Below, piece after piece: positions 34,772 through 42,892 of a stretch of 64,000 nucleotides of DNA. The stretch spans positions 62,001 to 126,000 of the forward strand of contig NZ_PKUU01000020.1 of the NCBI RefSeq assembly GCF_002899675.1. Reading direction: 5' to 3'. Numbering within the stretch: position 1 is the stretch's first letter; every line of letters begins with the position of its first letter. The notes below the pieces were generated by a model. It searched no databases. It was not told where the DNA came from and saw nothing but the letters and a program-made list of their open reading frames with translations. Origin of the DNA: Clostridium sp. chh4-2. Its GTDB lineage: Bacteria; Bacillota; Clostridia; Lachnospirales; Lachnospiraceae. Position numbers and translations under genes: made by a program.

Positions 34772-34804
34772 ATAAGCAGATAGGATAAGGAGGAATTTCA
34801 TATT

Positions 34805-35023
34805 ATGAGAAGAATTTTAAGCGCCTGTTTACTTCAGACAATAAAATTTGACGCGGCAAACGATGCCAATCCACAGCAGGAATATTCCATATACTGTGAA
34901 CGGATGAAAAAGAACAATACTAGTTTTTCCATTGAGGAAACAACTACAGAGCCAGACGGATCTCTAATTATTAAGATTAAAAAGCAATATAATTCTTACA
35001 AAACAGACGGCTATATGCCGTAA
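34805..35023 (+). CDS. Small conserved Lachnospiraceae-type protein, function unknown
   Basis: 72-residue soluble protein with no membrane segment. It opens MRRILSACLLQTIKFD and its second half contains SIEETTTEPDGSLIIKIKKQ, a pattern I associate with short uncharacterised proteins common in Lachnospiraceae; I do not know a function. AAGGAGG lies 10 nt before the ATG and a plausible promoter precedes it, so it is probably expressed. Long hairpin element A begins 25 nt after its stop. Confidence 0.7.
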   Translation: MRRILSACLLQTIKFDAANDANPQQEYSIYCERMKKNNTSFSIEETTTEPDGSLIIKIKKQYNSYKTDGYMP

Positions 35024-35048
35024 ATCTTTATTTAGTTAACTAAGAAAC

Positions 35049-35342
35049 GCCGGAAAGAAGGGGAAGCCCAGGCGGACGGCGGAAGTAATCAGCGAAATGG
35101 GATTCGGGATTCGCCCCTAAGATGTACTAAGACCCGCAAGAATAAAAAGAGACAGGGCGCGCCCATTCGCAGTGAACTCTTGATGACTTCACTGCTCAAG
35201 GGGCGCTTAGAAACTGATTCGGAATTCAGTTTCTACCTGTCTCTTTTTATTCTTGCGGATCTAAGTACATCTAAGGGGTTCCATACGATCCCATTTCGCC
35301 GATTACTTCCGCCGCCCGCCTGGGCTTCCCCTTCTTTCCGGC
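35049..35342. repeat. Long hairpin element A
   Basis: Imperfect inverted repeat of 294 bp whose arms (35049-35156 and 35236-35342) pair almost throughout, from CCGGAAAGAAGGGGAAGCCC at the base to CAAGAATAAAAAGAGACAGG at the apex. The 79-nt apical region holds two sub-hairpins (GCAGTGAA/TTCACTGC, closed by GCGCCC/GGGCGC, and GAAACTGA/TCAGTTTC). An internal loop (TTCGGGATTCG opposite TTCCATACG) and single A:A and C:A mismatches interrupt the stem. Element B is an inverted homologue with the same loop but covarying stem bases. No protein-coding potential of substance. Confidence 0.85.
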
Positions 35343-35404
35343 TGTTGCTTGGCTTGCTAAGGATAAAAAAGATTTGGTGGATTGTGAGTAAGTTTTTACA
35401 CCAA

Positions 35405-35538
35405 CCGTGAGGGCTTTTTCAGAAATGCCTTCACCATTTAATGTAAAGGGTGAGGTCTTTTCGCGAAATGCCCTGACGTTTAAAGTAAAACATGAAGGCA
35501 TTTCAGAAAATCCCTTCACGATCCATGTAAATGTAATT
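35405..35538. repeat. Three tandem degenerate copies of the short palindrome
   Basis: Three ~45-bp units centred on TTTCAGAAATGCC-like hairpins (near 35421, 35462 and 35505), related to the copies at 912-960 and 45457-45507. They lie exactly between hairpin elements A and B. An open frame across them simply reads the repeats and is not a gene. Confidence 0.7.
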
Positions 35539-35592
35539 CTACATAAATACCTACGCACCAATATTGTTTTTAACCAGGCCAGCGAAAACCAG

Positions 35593-35944
35593 CCCGGAAT
35601 CGAGATGCGAGGAAGGGAGAGGCGGTCTTTACGGGAACCCAGGCGGGGGGAGAATGAAAAAAAGGACAATTGGGATCGTATGGAACCCCTTTAGTGATTC
35701 TTAGACACGCAAGTACAGAAAGAGACAGGTAGAAACTGAATTCCGAATCAGGTTCTAAGCGCCCCTTGAGCAGTGAAGTCATAAGGAGTTCACTGCGAAT
35801 GGGCGCGATCCTGTCTCTTTCTGTACTTGCGGGTCTTAGTATCACTTAGGGGCGAATCCCGAATCCCAATTGGCCTTTTTTTATTCTCCCCCGCCCGGGT
35901 TCCTGTAAAGACCGCCTCTCCCTTCCTCGCATCTCGATTCCGGG
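35593..35944. repeat. Long hairpin element B (inverted homologue of A)
   Basis: Imperfect inverted repeat of 352 bp, arms from CCCGGAATCGAGATGCGAGG at the base to AAGTACAGAAAGAGACAGG at the apex, with an 80-nt apical region that is the reverse complement of the element A loop with few changes. The conserved internal loop is kept in reverse orientation. The lower stem has a different sequence and is longer than in A, yet is still self-complementary. It ends 35 nt downstream of the stop of the dehydrogenase gene on the minus strand. Confidence 0.85.
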
Positions 35945-35978
35945 CGTACCCTTCCGCCAACCCCGTTAAATAACAATT

Positions 35979-37064
35979 TTACTTCAATAATGCCTTCAGC
36001 GCATCGCAAATAGCCTTTCCCATTTCGTCTGTAGTCGAGCTGCCGCCCAGATCCGGCGTAAGATGACGTTTTTCGGACAAAACCGTTTCAACGGCAGCTT
36101 CAATATCCTTTGCTGCCAGAATAGCAGAAGAATCATTTTTTAGATTTCCAAGCCAGGACAGCATCATCTGTCCGGACATGATCATCGCATAGGGATTGGC
36201 GATATTTTCGCCGGCGATATCAGGGGCGGAGCCGTGTGTGGCCTGTGCCATGCAGTACTTGGGGCCTACGGAAAGTCCGGGGGCCATGCCTAAACCGCCG
36301 ATTAACCCGGCCGCCTCATCGGACAGGATGTCGCCGAACATATTGGTGGTGACGGCCACATCAAATGCCAGCGGGTTCATCAGCATTTTCATCGCGAAGG
36401 TGTCCACCACGCAGGTTTCCAGCGTGATATCCGGGTAGTCTGCGGCCACCTCCCGGCAGGCGTCTAAAAACAGGGAACAACCCAGTTTAAATACGGTGTT
36501 TTTATGGATTGCAGTCACTTTTTTCAGCTTGTTTCTCTGGCGGGCCAGTTCAAATGCGGTTCTTGCCGCCATGGATGAATTGCGCCTGGTGATAACCCGC
36601 AGGGAAAGCGCCATGTCCGGGGTGGGCATACAGTCGCTGGTGCCTTTAAACATGTTGCGGTCCGGCTGGAATCCTTCGTTGTTTTCCCGGACGATAATCA
36701 GGTCCGTTTTAGGGTTGATGCAGGAAATGCTTTCATACCCTTTGGCAGGTCTGATATTGCTGACAAGATCATAATCCCTTCTTAGAATTGGATGGGGATT
36801 GACGCATTCAGGCACTTTCGGATATGCCATATGGCCAATGGGGCCGAGTATCCAGCCGTCCAGCTGATACAAGGTCTCTTTCACAGAAGGCAGCAGGGAA
36901 TTGCCGTGTTCCAGATAAGAGGAATATCCCACAGGCAGGGGAAACCACTCGATTTTGATGTCAGGATATGCCTGGACTGCGGTTTTCAGCACATTTACAG
37001 CCTGAGGTACGATCTCAGGTCCGATATCATCGCCGTTTAAAATACCTATTTTATAAACTGCCAT
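35979..37064 (-). CDS. Isocitrate/isopropylmalate-dehydrogenase-family enzyme
   Basis: 361-residue NAD(P)-dependent beta-decarboxylating dehydrogenase. NGDDIGPEIV near residue 10 is the N-terminal motif, RENNEGFQ near 125 and the Lys/Asp catalytic segment HKNTVFKLGC near 188 and TNMFGDILSDEAAGL near 238 are conserved, as is HGSAPDIAG near 277. Tartrate and D-malate dehydrogenases share this fold, and that reading fits a carboxylate-uptake cluster better than leucine synthesis, as no leuA/C/D genes are nearby. Last gene of a three-gene operon with an unknown protein and a ferredoxin, divergent from LysR. Confidence 0.88.
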   Translation of the reverse strand: MAVYKIGILNGDDIGPEIVPQAVNVLKTAVQAYPDIKIEWFPLPVGYSSYLEHGNSLLPSVKETLYQLDGWILGPIGHMAYPKVPECVNPHPILRRDYDLVSNIRPAKGYESISCINPKTDLIIVRENNEGFQPDRNMFKGTSDCMPTPDMALSLRVITRRNSSMAARTAFELARQRNKLKKVTAIHKNTVFKLGCSLFLDACREVAADYPDITLETCVVDTFAMKMLMNPLAFDVAVTTNMFGDILSDEAAGLIGGLGMAPGLSVGPKYCMAQATHGSAPDIAGENIANPYAMIMSGQMMLSWLGNLKNDSSAILAAKDIEAAVETVLSEKRHLTPDLGGSSTTDEMGKAICDALKALLK

Positions 37065-37101
37065 ATTATTTACCCATTCCGGCCGCAGACGCGGCCGCCT
37101 T

Positions 37102-37737
37102 TCATGAGGAATGCTTCTTTTTGCAGATATCCTGGATGATTTCGGAACAGCGCACCTGGTTGAAGATGCCGCAGTAGCAGAAATCAGACAGTTTAATCGC
37201 TCCTTCTTCCGGGCTCATGCGGCCTTTGTCCACCTGGTCAACCACATATTGAACAAATTTAGGCGGGATCATATGATGGCCGCACATGGTGGTGATGGAC
37301 AGGGTGTCTTCGTCCGGCAGAATGCCCTTATTTCCCCATACTCCAAGGGAGAAGTTGGCGGAATGGGGAGTTACTCCGGCTTCGTGGCAGCAGGGGATTA
37401 CTTCGCTCAGCAAGCCGGTTATAATGCAGGACTGGCCTACATCGGCGGCCTTTACCTCTTTTAGAAAGCCGATTACCTGTTCCCGTTTTGTAAATACTCC
37501 GCGGATTCTGGATTTGTCCGAGATTTTTTCTTTAATTTCAGCAGCGTCGAAGCGGGTGATAGGCCCGGTCTTCACGTCGCCCCAGTTTTCGGAGCCCTGA
37601 TGTTCGGCGGCTTCAATATAAATCATGGCTTTAGGTTTAATATCCTTATCATTAACACCTTTTGTCTGATACATAAACCAGACAAAATCGTGTTTTTGCG
37701 ATTCGATAGAACCACTGCGGTGCAGAGAATGTGACAT
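37102..37737 (-). CDS. Conserved protein of unknown function, Cys-rich
   Basis: 211-residue soluble protein that I do not recognise. Visible features are several conserved-looking cysteine/histidine clusters: VIPCCHEAG near residue 112, TMCGHHM near 150 and DFCYCGIFNQVRCSE near 183-197, suggestive of metal or Fe-S binding. No signal peptide or membrane helix. It sits between a ferredoxin-type protein and an isopropylmalate-dehydrogenase-like enzyme, 37 nt from the latter, so it is probably an enzyme subunit or cofactor partner in the same pathway. ATG preceded by AAAGGAG. Confidence 0.7.
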   Translation of the reverse strand: MSHSLHRSGSIESQKHDFVWFMYQTKGVNDKDIKPKAMIYIEAAEHQGSENWGDVKTGPITRFDAAEIKEKISDKSRIRGVFTKREQVIGFLKEVKAADVGQSCIITGLLSEVIPCCHEAGVTPHSANFSLGVWGNKGILPDEDTLSITTMCGHHMIPPKFVQYVVDQVDKGRMSPEEGAIKLSDFCYCGIFNQVRCSEIIQDICKKKHSS

Positions 37738-37791
37738 AGTATGATCTCCTTTGCTTCGTTGTTATTTGACTAGTTTCATCAGTCCGGCCGG

Positions 37792-38517
37792 TCAGTCGAT
37801 GAGTGGACGTCCCAGGCCTACGTTTACTTTTGCTCTGTGGGGCTGGGGGATGTCCAGGTCATCCAGACATTTTAATGCCGGGTTATAGCCGTTTTCATCA
37901 ACCCGCATGATAAGTCCCAAAGAGAAGACGGTTTCGATTTCTCCGGCCACCTTTTTAAGCGCGGTGAGCACTTGGGGAAGATCTTCTTCCGCACAGTTTC
38001 CTTCCACAATAACGGATAAAAGGCGGTTGTTCAGAACTCCTTCTTCCAGTTTTCCGGTATGGATATCGGTCATTAGGGCGGCTAAAGGAGTTGTTTCCTT
38101 ACCCTCTAATACCACGCCGGAAGCCGCACATGCCATGGCGATCTTTTCTACGTCGTACATCCTTGCGCCTGCGCCGGGGCGCCCTACGTCGATACAAAGG
38201 CCTACACGGCCTTTGCGGACACGGCCCGTAACGTCATTTGTTTTAACCTCTTCCGTTCCTCTTCCGGTTACGCCTGTCACCCCATGATTTTCCACGGGAT
38301 CGCTCATCACGTGCATGAATTGTTTGTAAAAAGTATCTAATTCGGTGGGGACGATCGCGTCTTTCGGGCATACATGCTGCCGCAGGCAGACGTAACAATC
38401 GACGCACTCATCTGATGCAATAAAACATTTTCCGTTCTCGTATTTAATTGCGTCCACTGAGCAGTACTTCTGACAAGTCCGGCATCCGACACAATTTTCC
38501 GGGATAATTTTGGCCAT
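37792..38517 (-). CDS. Two-[4Fe-4S] ferredoxin-domain protein with C-terminal extension
   Basis: 241-residue protein. Two Cys clusters occupy residues 9-60: C-VG-C-RT-C-QKY-C and C-VD-C-YV-C-LRQHV-C, the second with an enlarged last spacing (five residues), so one cluster site is atypical. The ~180-residue C-terminal part (GVTGRGTEEVKTNDVTGR onward) is a separate domain I cannot name. Probably carries electrons for an oxidoreductase of the island. First gene of the leftward operon; divergent from LysR, with GGAGGAAACAG before its ATG. Confidence 0.82.
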   Translation of the reverse strand: MAKIIPENCVGCRTCQKYCSVDAIKYENGKCFIASDECVDCYVCLRQHVCPKDAIVPTELDTFYKQFMHVMSDPVENHGVTGVTGRGTEEVKTNDVTGRVRKGRVGLCIDVGRPGAGARMYDVEKIAMACAASGVVLEGKETTPLAALMTDIHTGKLEEGVLNNRLLSVIVEGNCAEEDLPQVLTALKKVAGEIETVFSLGLIMRVDENGYNPALKCLDDLDIPQPHRAKVNVGLGRPLID

Positions 38518-38625
38518 ACTGTTTCCTCCTGATTTTCTTGAAAATAATTATCTTTTAACGTCCTGATAGTTTTAGGATAATGATTCGGCGGTCATATTGC
38601 AAATATCAAAAACCTATATTATAAT

Positions 38626-38638
38626 TAACTTTAAGTTA
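38626..38638. promoter_or_regulatory. LysR-type T-N11-A box
   Basis: Dyad TAACTT-T-AAGTTA satisfying the T-N11-A rule exactly, centred about 30 nt upstream of the lysR ATG and about 115 nt upstream of the divergent ferredoxin gene. Confidence 0.55.
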
Positions 38639-38660
38639 TGAATGAAGGGGAGGTCAGATT

Positions 38661-39590
38661 ATGCTTTTAAAAGAAATCCGTTACGTACTGGCGGTTGCGG
38701 AAAATGATACGGTGGCCAAAGCGGCCGACAGCCTTTATCTTTCGCAGCCAGCCTTGACAAAATATATTCATAATCTGGAAGATTCCCTGAATATAAAATT
38801 ATTTGAAAAAGTGGGAAAGACGCTGAGGCCCACGGAATACGGAAAATCTTACATCGAGGCGGCCAAACGGATTCAGGCCATCTATACGGAATTGGAGCAG
38901 GATGTATTTTCATTGGATGAGATGATCCGGGGAACGTTGCGGATTGGAACCAGCCGGAGAGGCGCCTATGTGCTTCCCAACGTACTGCCCGCATTTTCGG
39001 CCAAGTTTCCGTCTGTGAAAGTCACTTTGCATGAGCAGTCCTACGATGAGCTGGACAGCATGCTGGTTCAGGGGGAGATCGATATCGGCATGCTGAAACA
39101 GCCCCAGGAGCTGAATCCCAATATAACCTATCTGCCCCTGTTCAGCGAGGAGCTGGTGCTGGTAATCAGCAAAGACCACCCGCTGTGTGCCAGGGCGGTT
39201 GAAAAGGAAGGGTGCACGTATCCGTGGCTCGATATCAGGCTGTTTGAAAAAGAGCGGTTTATCTTATATAAACCGGAACACCGCAACCGTTTTTGGGTGA
39301 ACAAGCTGTTCGAGGAACACCATATGGTTCCGAATGTATTTTTAGACACCAACAACATTGAAGGCGCCCTCTACTTAGCCCAGAAGGGATGCGGAGCCTG
39401 CTTCGCGCCGGAGCTGTATGCCCATAATGTGCTGCAGCTGGAAGGTGGAACGGGTTCGATCCGGCTGTTTTCAGTGGGAGAGCCGGTAAGCAGATACCAG
39501 TATTTTGTGGCGTACCGGAAGAACCAGCATAATACCAGATATATGGCGGAATTTGTGAATATTCTTTTGGAATATTACTCCAATAAATAA
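38661..39590 (+). CDS. LysR-family transcriptional regulator
   Basis: 309-residue regulator. The N-terminal winged helix (residues 1-60; AKAADSLYLSQPALTKYIHN is the HTH) is followed by a two-lobe effector domain beginning near RIGTSRRGAYVLPNVLP at residue 94. LysR proteins of this type respond to small carboxylates. It stands between the ferredoxin/dehydrogenase operon (leftward) and the second TTT operon (rightward, after its own terminator), so it probably controls both. ATG preceded by AAGGGGAGG. Confidence 0.92.
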   Translation: MLLKEIRYVLAVAENDTVAKAADSLYLSQPALTKYIHNLEDSLNIKLFEKVGKTLRPTEYGKSYIEAAKRIQAIYTELEQDVFSLDEMIRGTLRIGTSRRGAYVLPNVLPAFSAKFPSVKVTLHEQSYDELDSMLVQGEIDIGMLKQPQELNPNITYLPLFSEELVLVISKDHPLCARAVEKEGCTYPWLDIRLFEKERFILYKPEHRNRFWVNKLFEEHHMVPNVFLDTNNIEGALYLAQKGCGACFAPELYAHNVLQLEGGTGSIRLFSVGEPVSRYQYFVAYRKNQHNTRYMAEFVNILLEYYSNK

Positions 39591-39615
39591 TAAAATATTA
39601 TTCAAAGTAAAGAAG

Positions 39616-39662
39616 AAAAGCAGCAAATACATAACAAAAAGTTATGCGTTTGCTGCTTTTAA
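39616..39662 (+). terminator. Terminator after lysR
   Basis: Hairpin AAAAGCAGCAAATACATAAC / GTTATGCGTTTGCTGCTTTT with loop AAAAA; near-symmetrical with A- and T-rich flanks, so it can end transcription in both directions. Confidence 0.88.
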
Positions 39663-39751
39663 TGTATTAGACTGAGACCCTGTTCGGGAGTAATATTAAC
39701 TTACAAGGGGTCGTAAACAAGCATAAAAAACAAAAGAAAAGGAGAGGAAAC

Positions 39752-40837
39752 ATGAGAAAAGTATTTTTACTTATCGGAACAGTGGCAATGATGATGGGGT
39801 TATCCGCATGCGCGGGAAAAGAAGCTGCTAAACCTGCAGCAACAACGGCGGAAACCAAGATGGAAAGTACTCAGGCTCAGGAATCCGCAGGCCAGGAAAA
39901 GCCGGAGACTGCTGCGGCCGAAACAGGGGAAAAGACCTGGGAGTGGGGAGATATCACGTTAGTTGTTCCATTTAAAGCCGGCGGCGGATCGGATACGGTG
40001 GCGCGTTTGCTCGGCGAATATTGGGGAAAAGACTTGGGATGTAATTTTATTATCGATAACAGGGACGGGGCCAATACGGAGATCGGAACCACATACTATG
40101 TAAAAGAATGTAAACCGGATGCCACCAGCCTTTATACAGGAGTTCAGATTTATTATTCCACCTGCATTTTGCTGCAGGACGCGGATTATGAGTTCGACGA
40201 CGTTTCGGTAATGAACTTTATGGAATTAGATCCATGCTGTATCTGCGTAACAGAGGATTCGCCGTATCAGACCTGGGAAGATTTAAATGCCGCAGTTCTG
40301 GCAAATCCCGGAAAGTTCAGCATTTCAGCCACTGCGGGCGGAGATCAGATGCTGATGCTTGGAACTCTGGCGGATACGTTGGGATGGGATGTTAAGATCA
40401 TCAACTATGACGGAGCGACAGAGCGTATGAGCGCCCTGTTAGGCGGACATGTGGATATGTGCGCAACCACTCTTACGGGAAGCGTAGGACAGGGAGTGAC
40501 CCAGATTGTAGTATCTGCGGAAGAGCGCAGCGAACAGGTGCCGGACTGCCCAACCCTTAGAGAAGTGACCGGAAATGATTCCCTTACCTTTATGGGATCT
40601 TCACGTTTTATCGGCGTTCATTCCAGCGTTTTGGAAGAATATCCGGAACGCTATCAGGTCCTGCTGGAATCATTGGAGCGGATCATGCAGCCGGGAAGCG
40701 ATTATATGAAGGCAGTGGAAGCCGCCGGACGTGATGACGTTACCGCCTGGAGAGGCGTGGAAGCCAGCCAGGAACTGCAGAAAAATTTTTATGAATCATG
40801 CCAGGAATACCAGCAGTATCTGACATCTGAAGAATAG
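39752..40837 (+). CDS. tctC: TTT substrate-binding lipoprotein (TctC), second set
   Basis: 361-residue Bug/TctC-family binding protein. Lipobox GLSACA (Cys about 20), then a ~45-residue Ala/Thr/Glu-rich linker, then the binding domain with LVVPFKAGGGSDTVARLLGE near 70 and IDNRDGANTEIGTTY near 100. It delivers a carboxylate to the TctB/TctA pair downstream. It begins a five-gene operon ending with a flavoenzyme and a LUD protein. ATG after AAGGAGAGG. The first set (8373) has a different linker and only moderate similarity. Confidence 0.93.
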   Translation: MRKVFLLIGTVAMMMGLSACAGKEAAKPAATTAETKMESTQAQESAGQEKPETAAAETGEKTWEWGDITLVVPFKAGGGSDTVARLLGEYWGKDLGCNFIIDNRDGANTEIGTTYYVKECKPDATSLYTGVQIYYSTCILLQDADYEFDDVSVMNFMELDPCCICVTEDSPYQTWEDLNAAVLANPGKFSISATAGGDQMLMLGTLADTLGWDVKIINYDGATERMSALLGGHVDMCATTLTGSVGQGVTQIVVSAEERSEQVPDCPTLREVTGNDSLTFMGSSRFIGVHSSVLEEYPERYQVLLESLERIMQPGSDYMKAVEAAGRDDVTAWRGVEASQELQKNFYESCQEYQQYLTSEE

Positions 40838-40868
40838 ATCTGTTTTCATACGATGAGGGGGAAGACAT

Positions 40869-41360
40869 ATGGTTCGACTGATAAAAAAACTGTTTATTCC
40901 CACAGTGATTTTTGCATGGGCGGTCTGTTATTATGTGGAGATTTTAGGCAAAAAGGCATCGGCGGGGTATTTTATTAAGCCGGTATTCTGGATCATGGCA
41001 GTCCTCTATGTGATAATAGCGGCCAAAGACACAAAAATATGGTTGGATGACAGAAAAAAGGCTGAAGTGCGCCCGAAAGACATGGAGACGAAGGCGGCCG
41101 GCAGCGCCAAAAAAACAAAGGATGTGGAACTGGTTCAGATGGCGGTCTGCGTGGGAAGCGCGGCGGTTTACCTGTTGGTGATGCCGTACTTGGGATTCAT
41201 TATTGCGACCGTATTGATCCTGTTCGGAATGTTCTGCTGGCTGAAAGCGCCCAATAAACCGGGCGCTCTGGCCCTGGCAGTAATTGTAACTGCGGGCATG
41301 TATGCACTGTTTAAATTTGGATTAAAGGTACCGCTTTATGCAGGTATCTTTGGATTTTAA
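40869..41360 (+). CDS. tctB: TTT small membrane subunit (TctB), second set
   Basis: 163-residue membrane protein with four helices; a charged cytoplasmic loop of about residues 58-92 (KKAEVRPKDMETKAAGSAKK) splits helices 2 and 3. ATG after GATGAGGGGGAAG. Lies 31 nt after tctC and 12 nt before tctA. Confidence 0.85.
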   Translation: MVRLIKKLFIPTVIFAWAVCYYVEILGKKASAGYFIKPVFWIMAVLYVIIAAKDTKIWLDDRKKAEVRPKDMETKAAGSAKKTKDVELVQMAVCVGSAAVYLLVMPYLGFIIATVLILFGMFCWLKAPNKPGALALAVIVTAGMYALFKFGLKVPLYAGIFGF

Positions 41361-41372
41361 AGGGGGCGGCTT

Positions 41373-42860
41373 ATGGGAACATTTCTATCTGGATTTGCGG
41401 TTGTTCTTCAGCCGCTGTACATAGGGTACATGGTGCTCGGGGTTGCGCTGGGCCTTGTAATCGGCTTTCTGCCCGGCCTCAGCGGAGGGATTGGAATCGG
41501 CCTGATGCTGCCGTTTACCTATCATATGGAACCGCTGACGGCTTTGGTATTTCTGTGTTCGATCTATACCGGAGGGATCTTCGGAGGGGCGGTCACGGCG
41601 ATCTTGCTCAATACGCCGGGAGCGCCTGCCAATGTGGCGACGGTTATGGACGGATTTCCTATGGCTTACCGGGGAGAGACGGAGCGGGCCATGGGGCTGT
41701 CGCTGATGAGTTCCTTTATAGGAGGAATTGTCGGGTGTACCTGCCTTCTTCTTCTGGCAGAACCCCTGGCCAATTATGCGCTGAAATTCGGGCCCGGCGA
41801 AATGTTTATGGTAGCCATTTTCGGCCTTACAGTAGTCGGAAGTCTGGCTAAGGACGTGATAAAAGGCGTTTTTTCAGGAATGTTCGGCATTTTGCTGGGT
41901 ACTGTGGGGCTCAGCTCCAACGGTGTGCTGAGAGGAACGTTTGGAGTCACCTACCTGATGGACGGGATTCCAACCGTACCGGCTCTTCTGGGTCTTTTGG
42001 CCCTCCCGGCCATTTATGAACTGGCCGGGCGGAACAGCGCTGTTTTACAGGTGAAAGGGAAACAGAACCTGTTGTCCAACGTAAAGGGGCTGCTCAGGGG
42101 ATTCAGGGATACGGTCAGGCATGGAGTTCAGGCCCTTCTTTGTTCCGTGCTTGGAACGGTTGTCGGCATTATTCCTGCAGCCGGAAGTTCCATCGCCGGA
42201 ATCCTGGCCTATAATTTCAGCAAACAAATCTGTAAAAATGGAGACGAATTCGGGACAGGAGTCCCGGAGGGTATCATATCCTGCGAATCGGCCAACAATG
42301 CGTCGGAAGGAGGCGCGCTGGCGACCATGTTCGTTTTGGGAATCCCCGGAAGCACCGCAACAGCCATGATGCTGGGAGCACTGACCCTGCAGGGCTGGGC
42401 GGTAGGGCCTAAGATGTTTACCGATCACAGCGATATCATCTACACCGCATTTTCATCGCTGTTTGTCCAGCAGTTTGTAATGGTTTTAATGGGCATGGGA
42501 CTTTGCCTTCTGGGAGCTAAGATCATAAAGCTTCCGGTGAAATACCTGATGCCCGTAATTCTGGTCTTTGCAGTGACAGGCGCGTATTCCAACCGCTATT
42601 TACTGTTTGACTGCGGCCTGTTAATCATGTTCAGCTTTCTGGGCTGGTTTATGAAAAAAAACGATTTTCCGGCCATGCCGCTGATCCTGGGCCTTCTGTT
42701 GGGAGGAACCGCAGATGTGGAAATGCTGAGAATCAGACAGTTATTTGATAGTTTTGGGGAGATTTTTAAGAGTCCGATTGTGATTATACTTGCGCTGGGG
42801 AGCATAGCATCCATCGTGATGCCGCTTGTATTAAACCGGATGAAGAGGAAAAAAGTATAA
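41373..42860 (+). CDS. tctA: TTT large membrane subunit (TctA), second set
   Basis: 495-residue permease, the same length as the first-set TctA. Signature loops: GFLPGLSGGIGIGLMLPFTY near residue 30, LNTPGAPANVATVMDGFP near 80 and LGIPGSTATAMMLGALTLQG near 325. Forms the carboxylate channel with TctB. ATG follows AAAGGGGGCGGCTT; 32 nt before the flavoenzyme. Confidence 0.93.
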   Translation: MGTFLSGFAVVLQPLYIGYMVLGVALGLVIGFLPGLSGGIGIGLMLPFTYHMEPLTALVFLCSIYTGGIFGGAVTAILLNTPGAPANVATVMDGFPMAYRGETERAMGLSLMSSFIGGIVGCTCLLLLAEPLANYALKFGPGEMFMVAIFGLTVVGSLAKDVIKGVFSGMFGILLGTVGLSSNGVLRGTFGVTYLMDGIPTVPALLGLLALPAIYELAGRNSAVLQVKGKQNLLSNVKGLLRGFRDTVRHGVQALLCSVLGTVVGIIPAAGSSIAGILAYNFSKQICKNGDEFGTGVPEGIISCESANNASEGGALATMFVLGIPGSTATAMMLGALTLQGWAVGPKMFTDHSDIIYTAFSSLFVQQFVMVLMGMGLCLLGAKIIKLPVKYLMPVILVFAVTGAYSNRYLLFDCGLLIMFSFLGWFMKKNDFPAMPLILGLLLGGTADVEMLRIRQLFDSFGEIFKSPIVIILALGSIASIVMPLVLNRMKRKKV

Positions 42861-42892
42861 TATTAATAAGTTGAGAATTGGAGGAGAAACAG

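Noticed and set aside
35405-35538. Possible CRISPR array (three spaced repeats)
   Set aside because: Units are degenerate palindromes placed back to back without unique spacers, and no cas genes are present.
35407-35845. Open frames across the palindromes and hairpin element B on both strands
   Set aside because: They read repeat DNA; the translated words recur wherever the palindrome occurs and no ribosome sites are present.
35049-35944. Possible insertion-sequence pair or composite transposon
   Set aside because: No transposase frame and no clear target-site duplications; self-complementarity of each copy is a better description.
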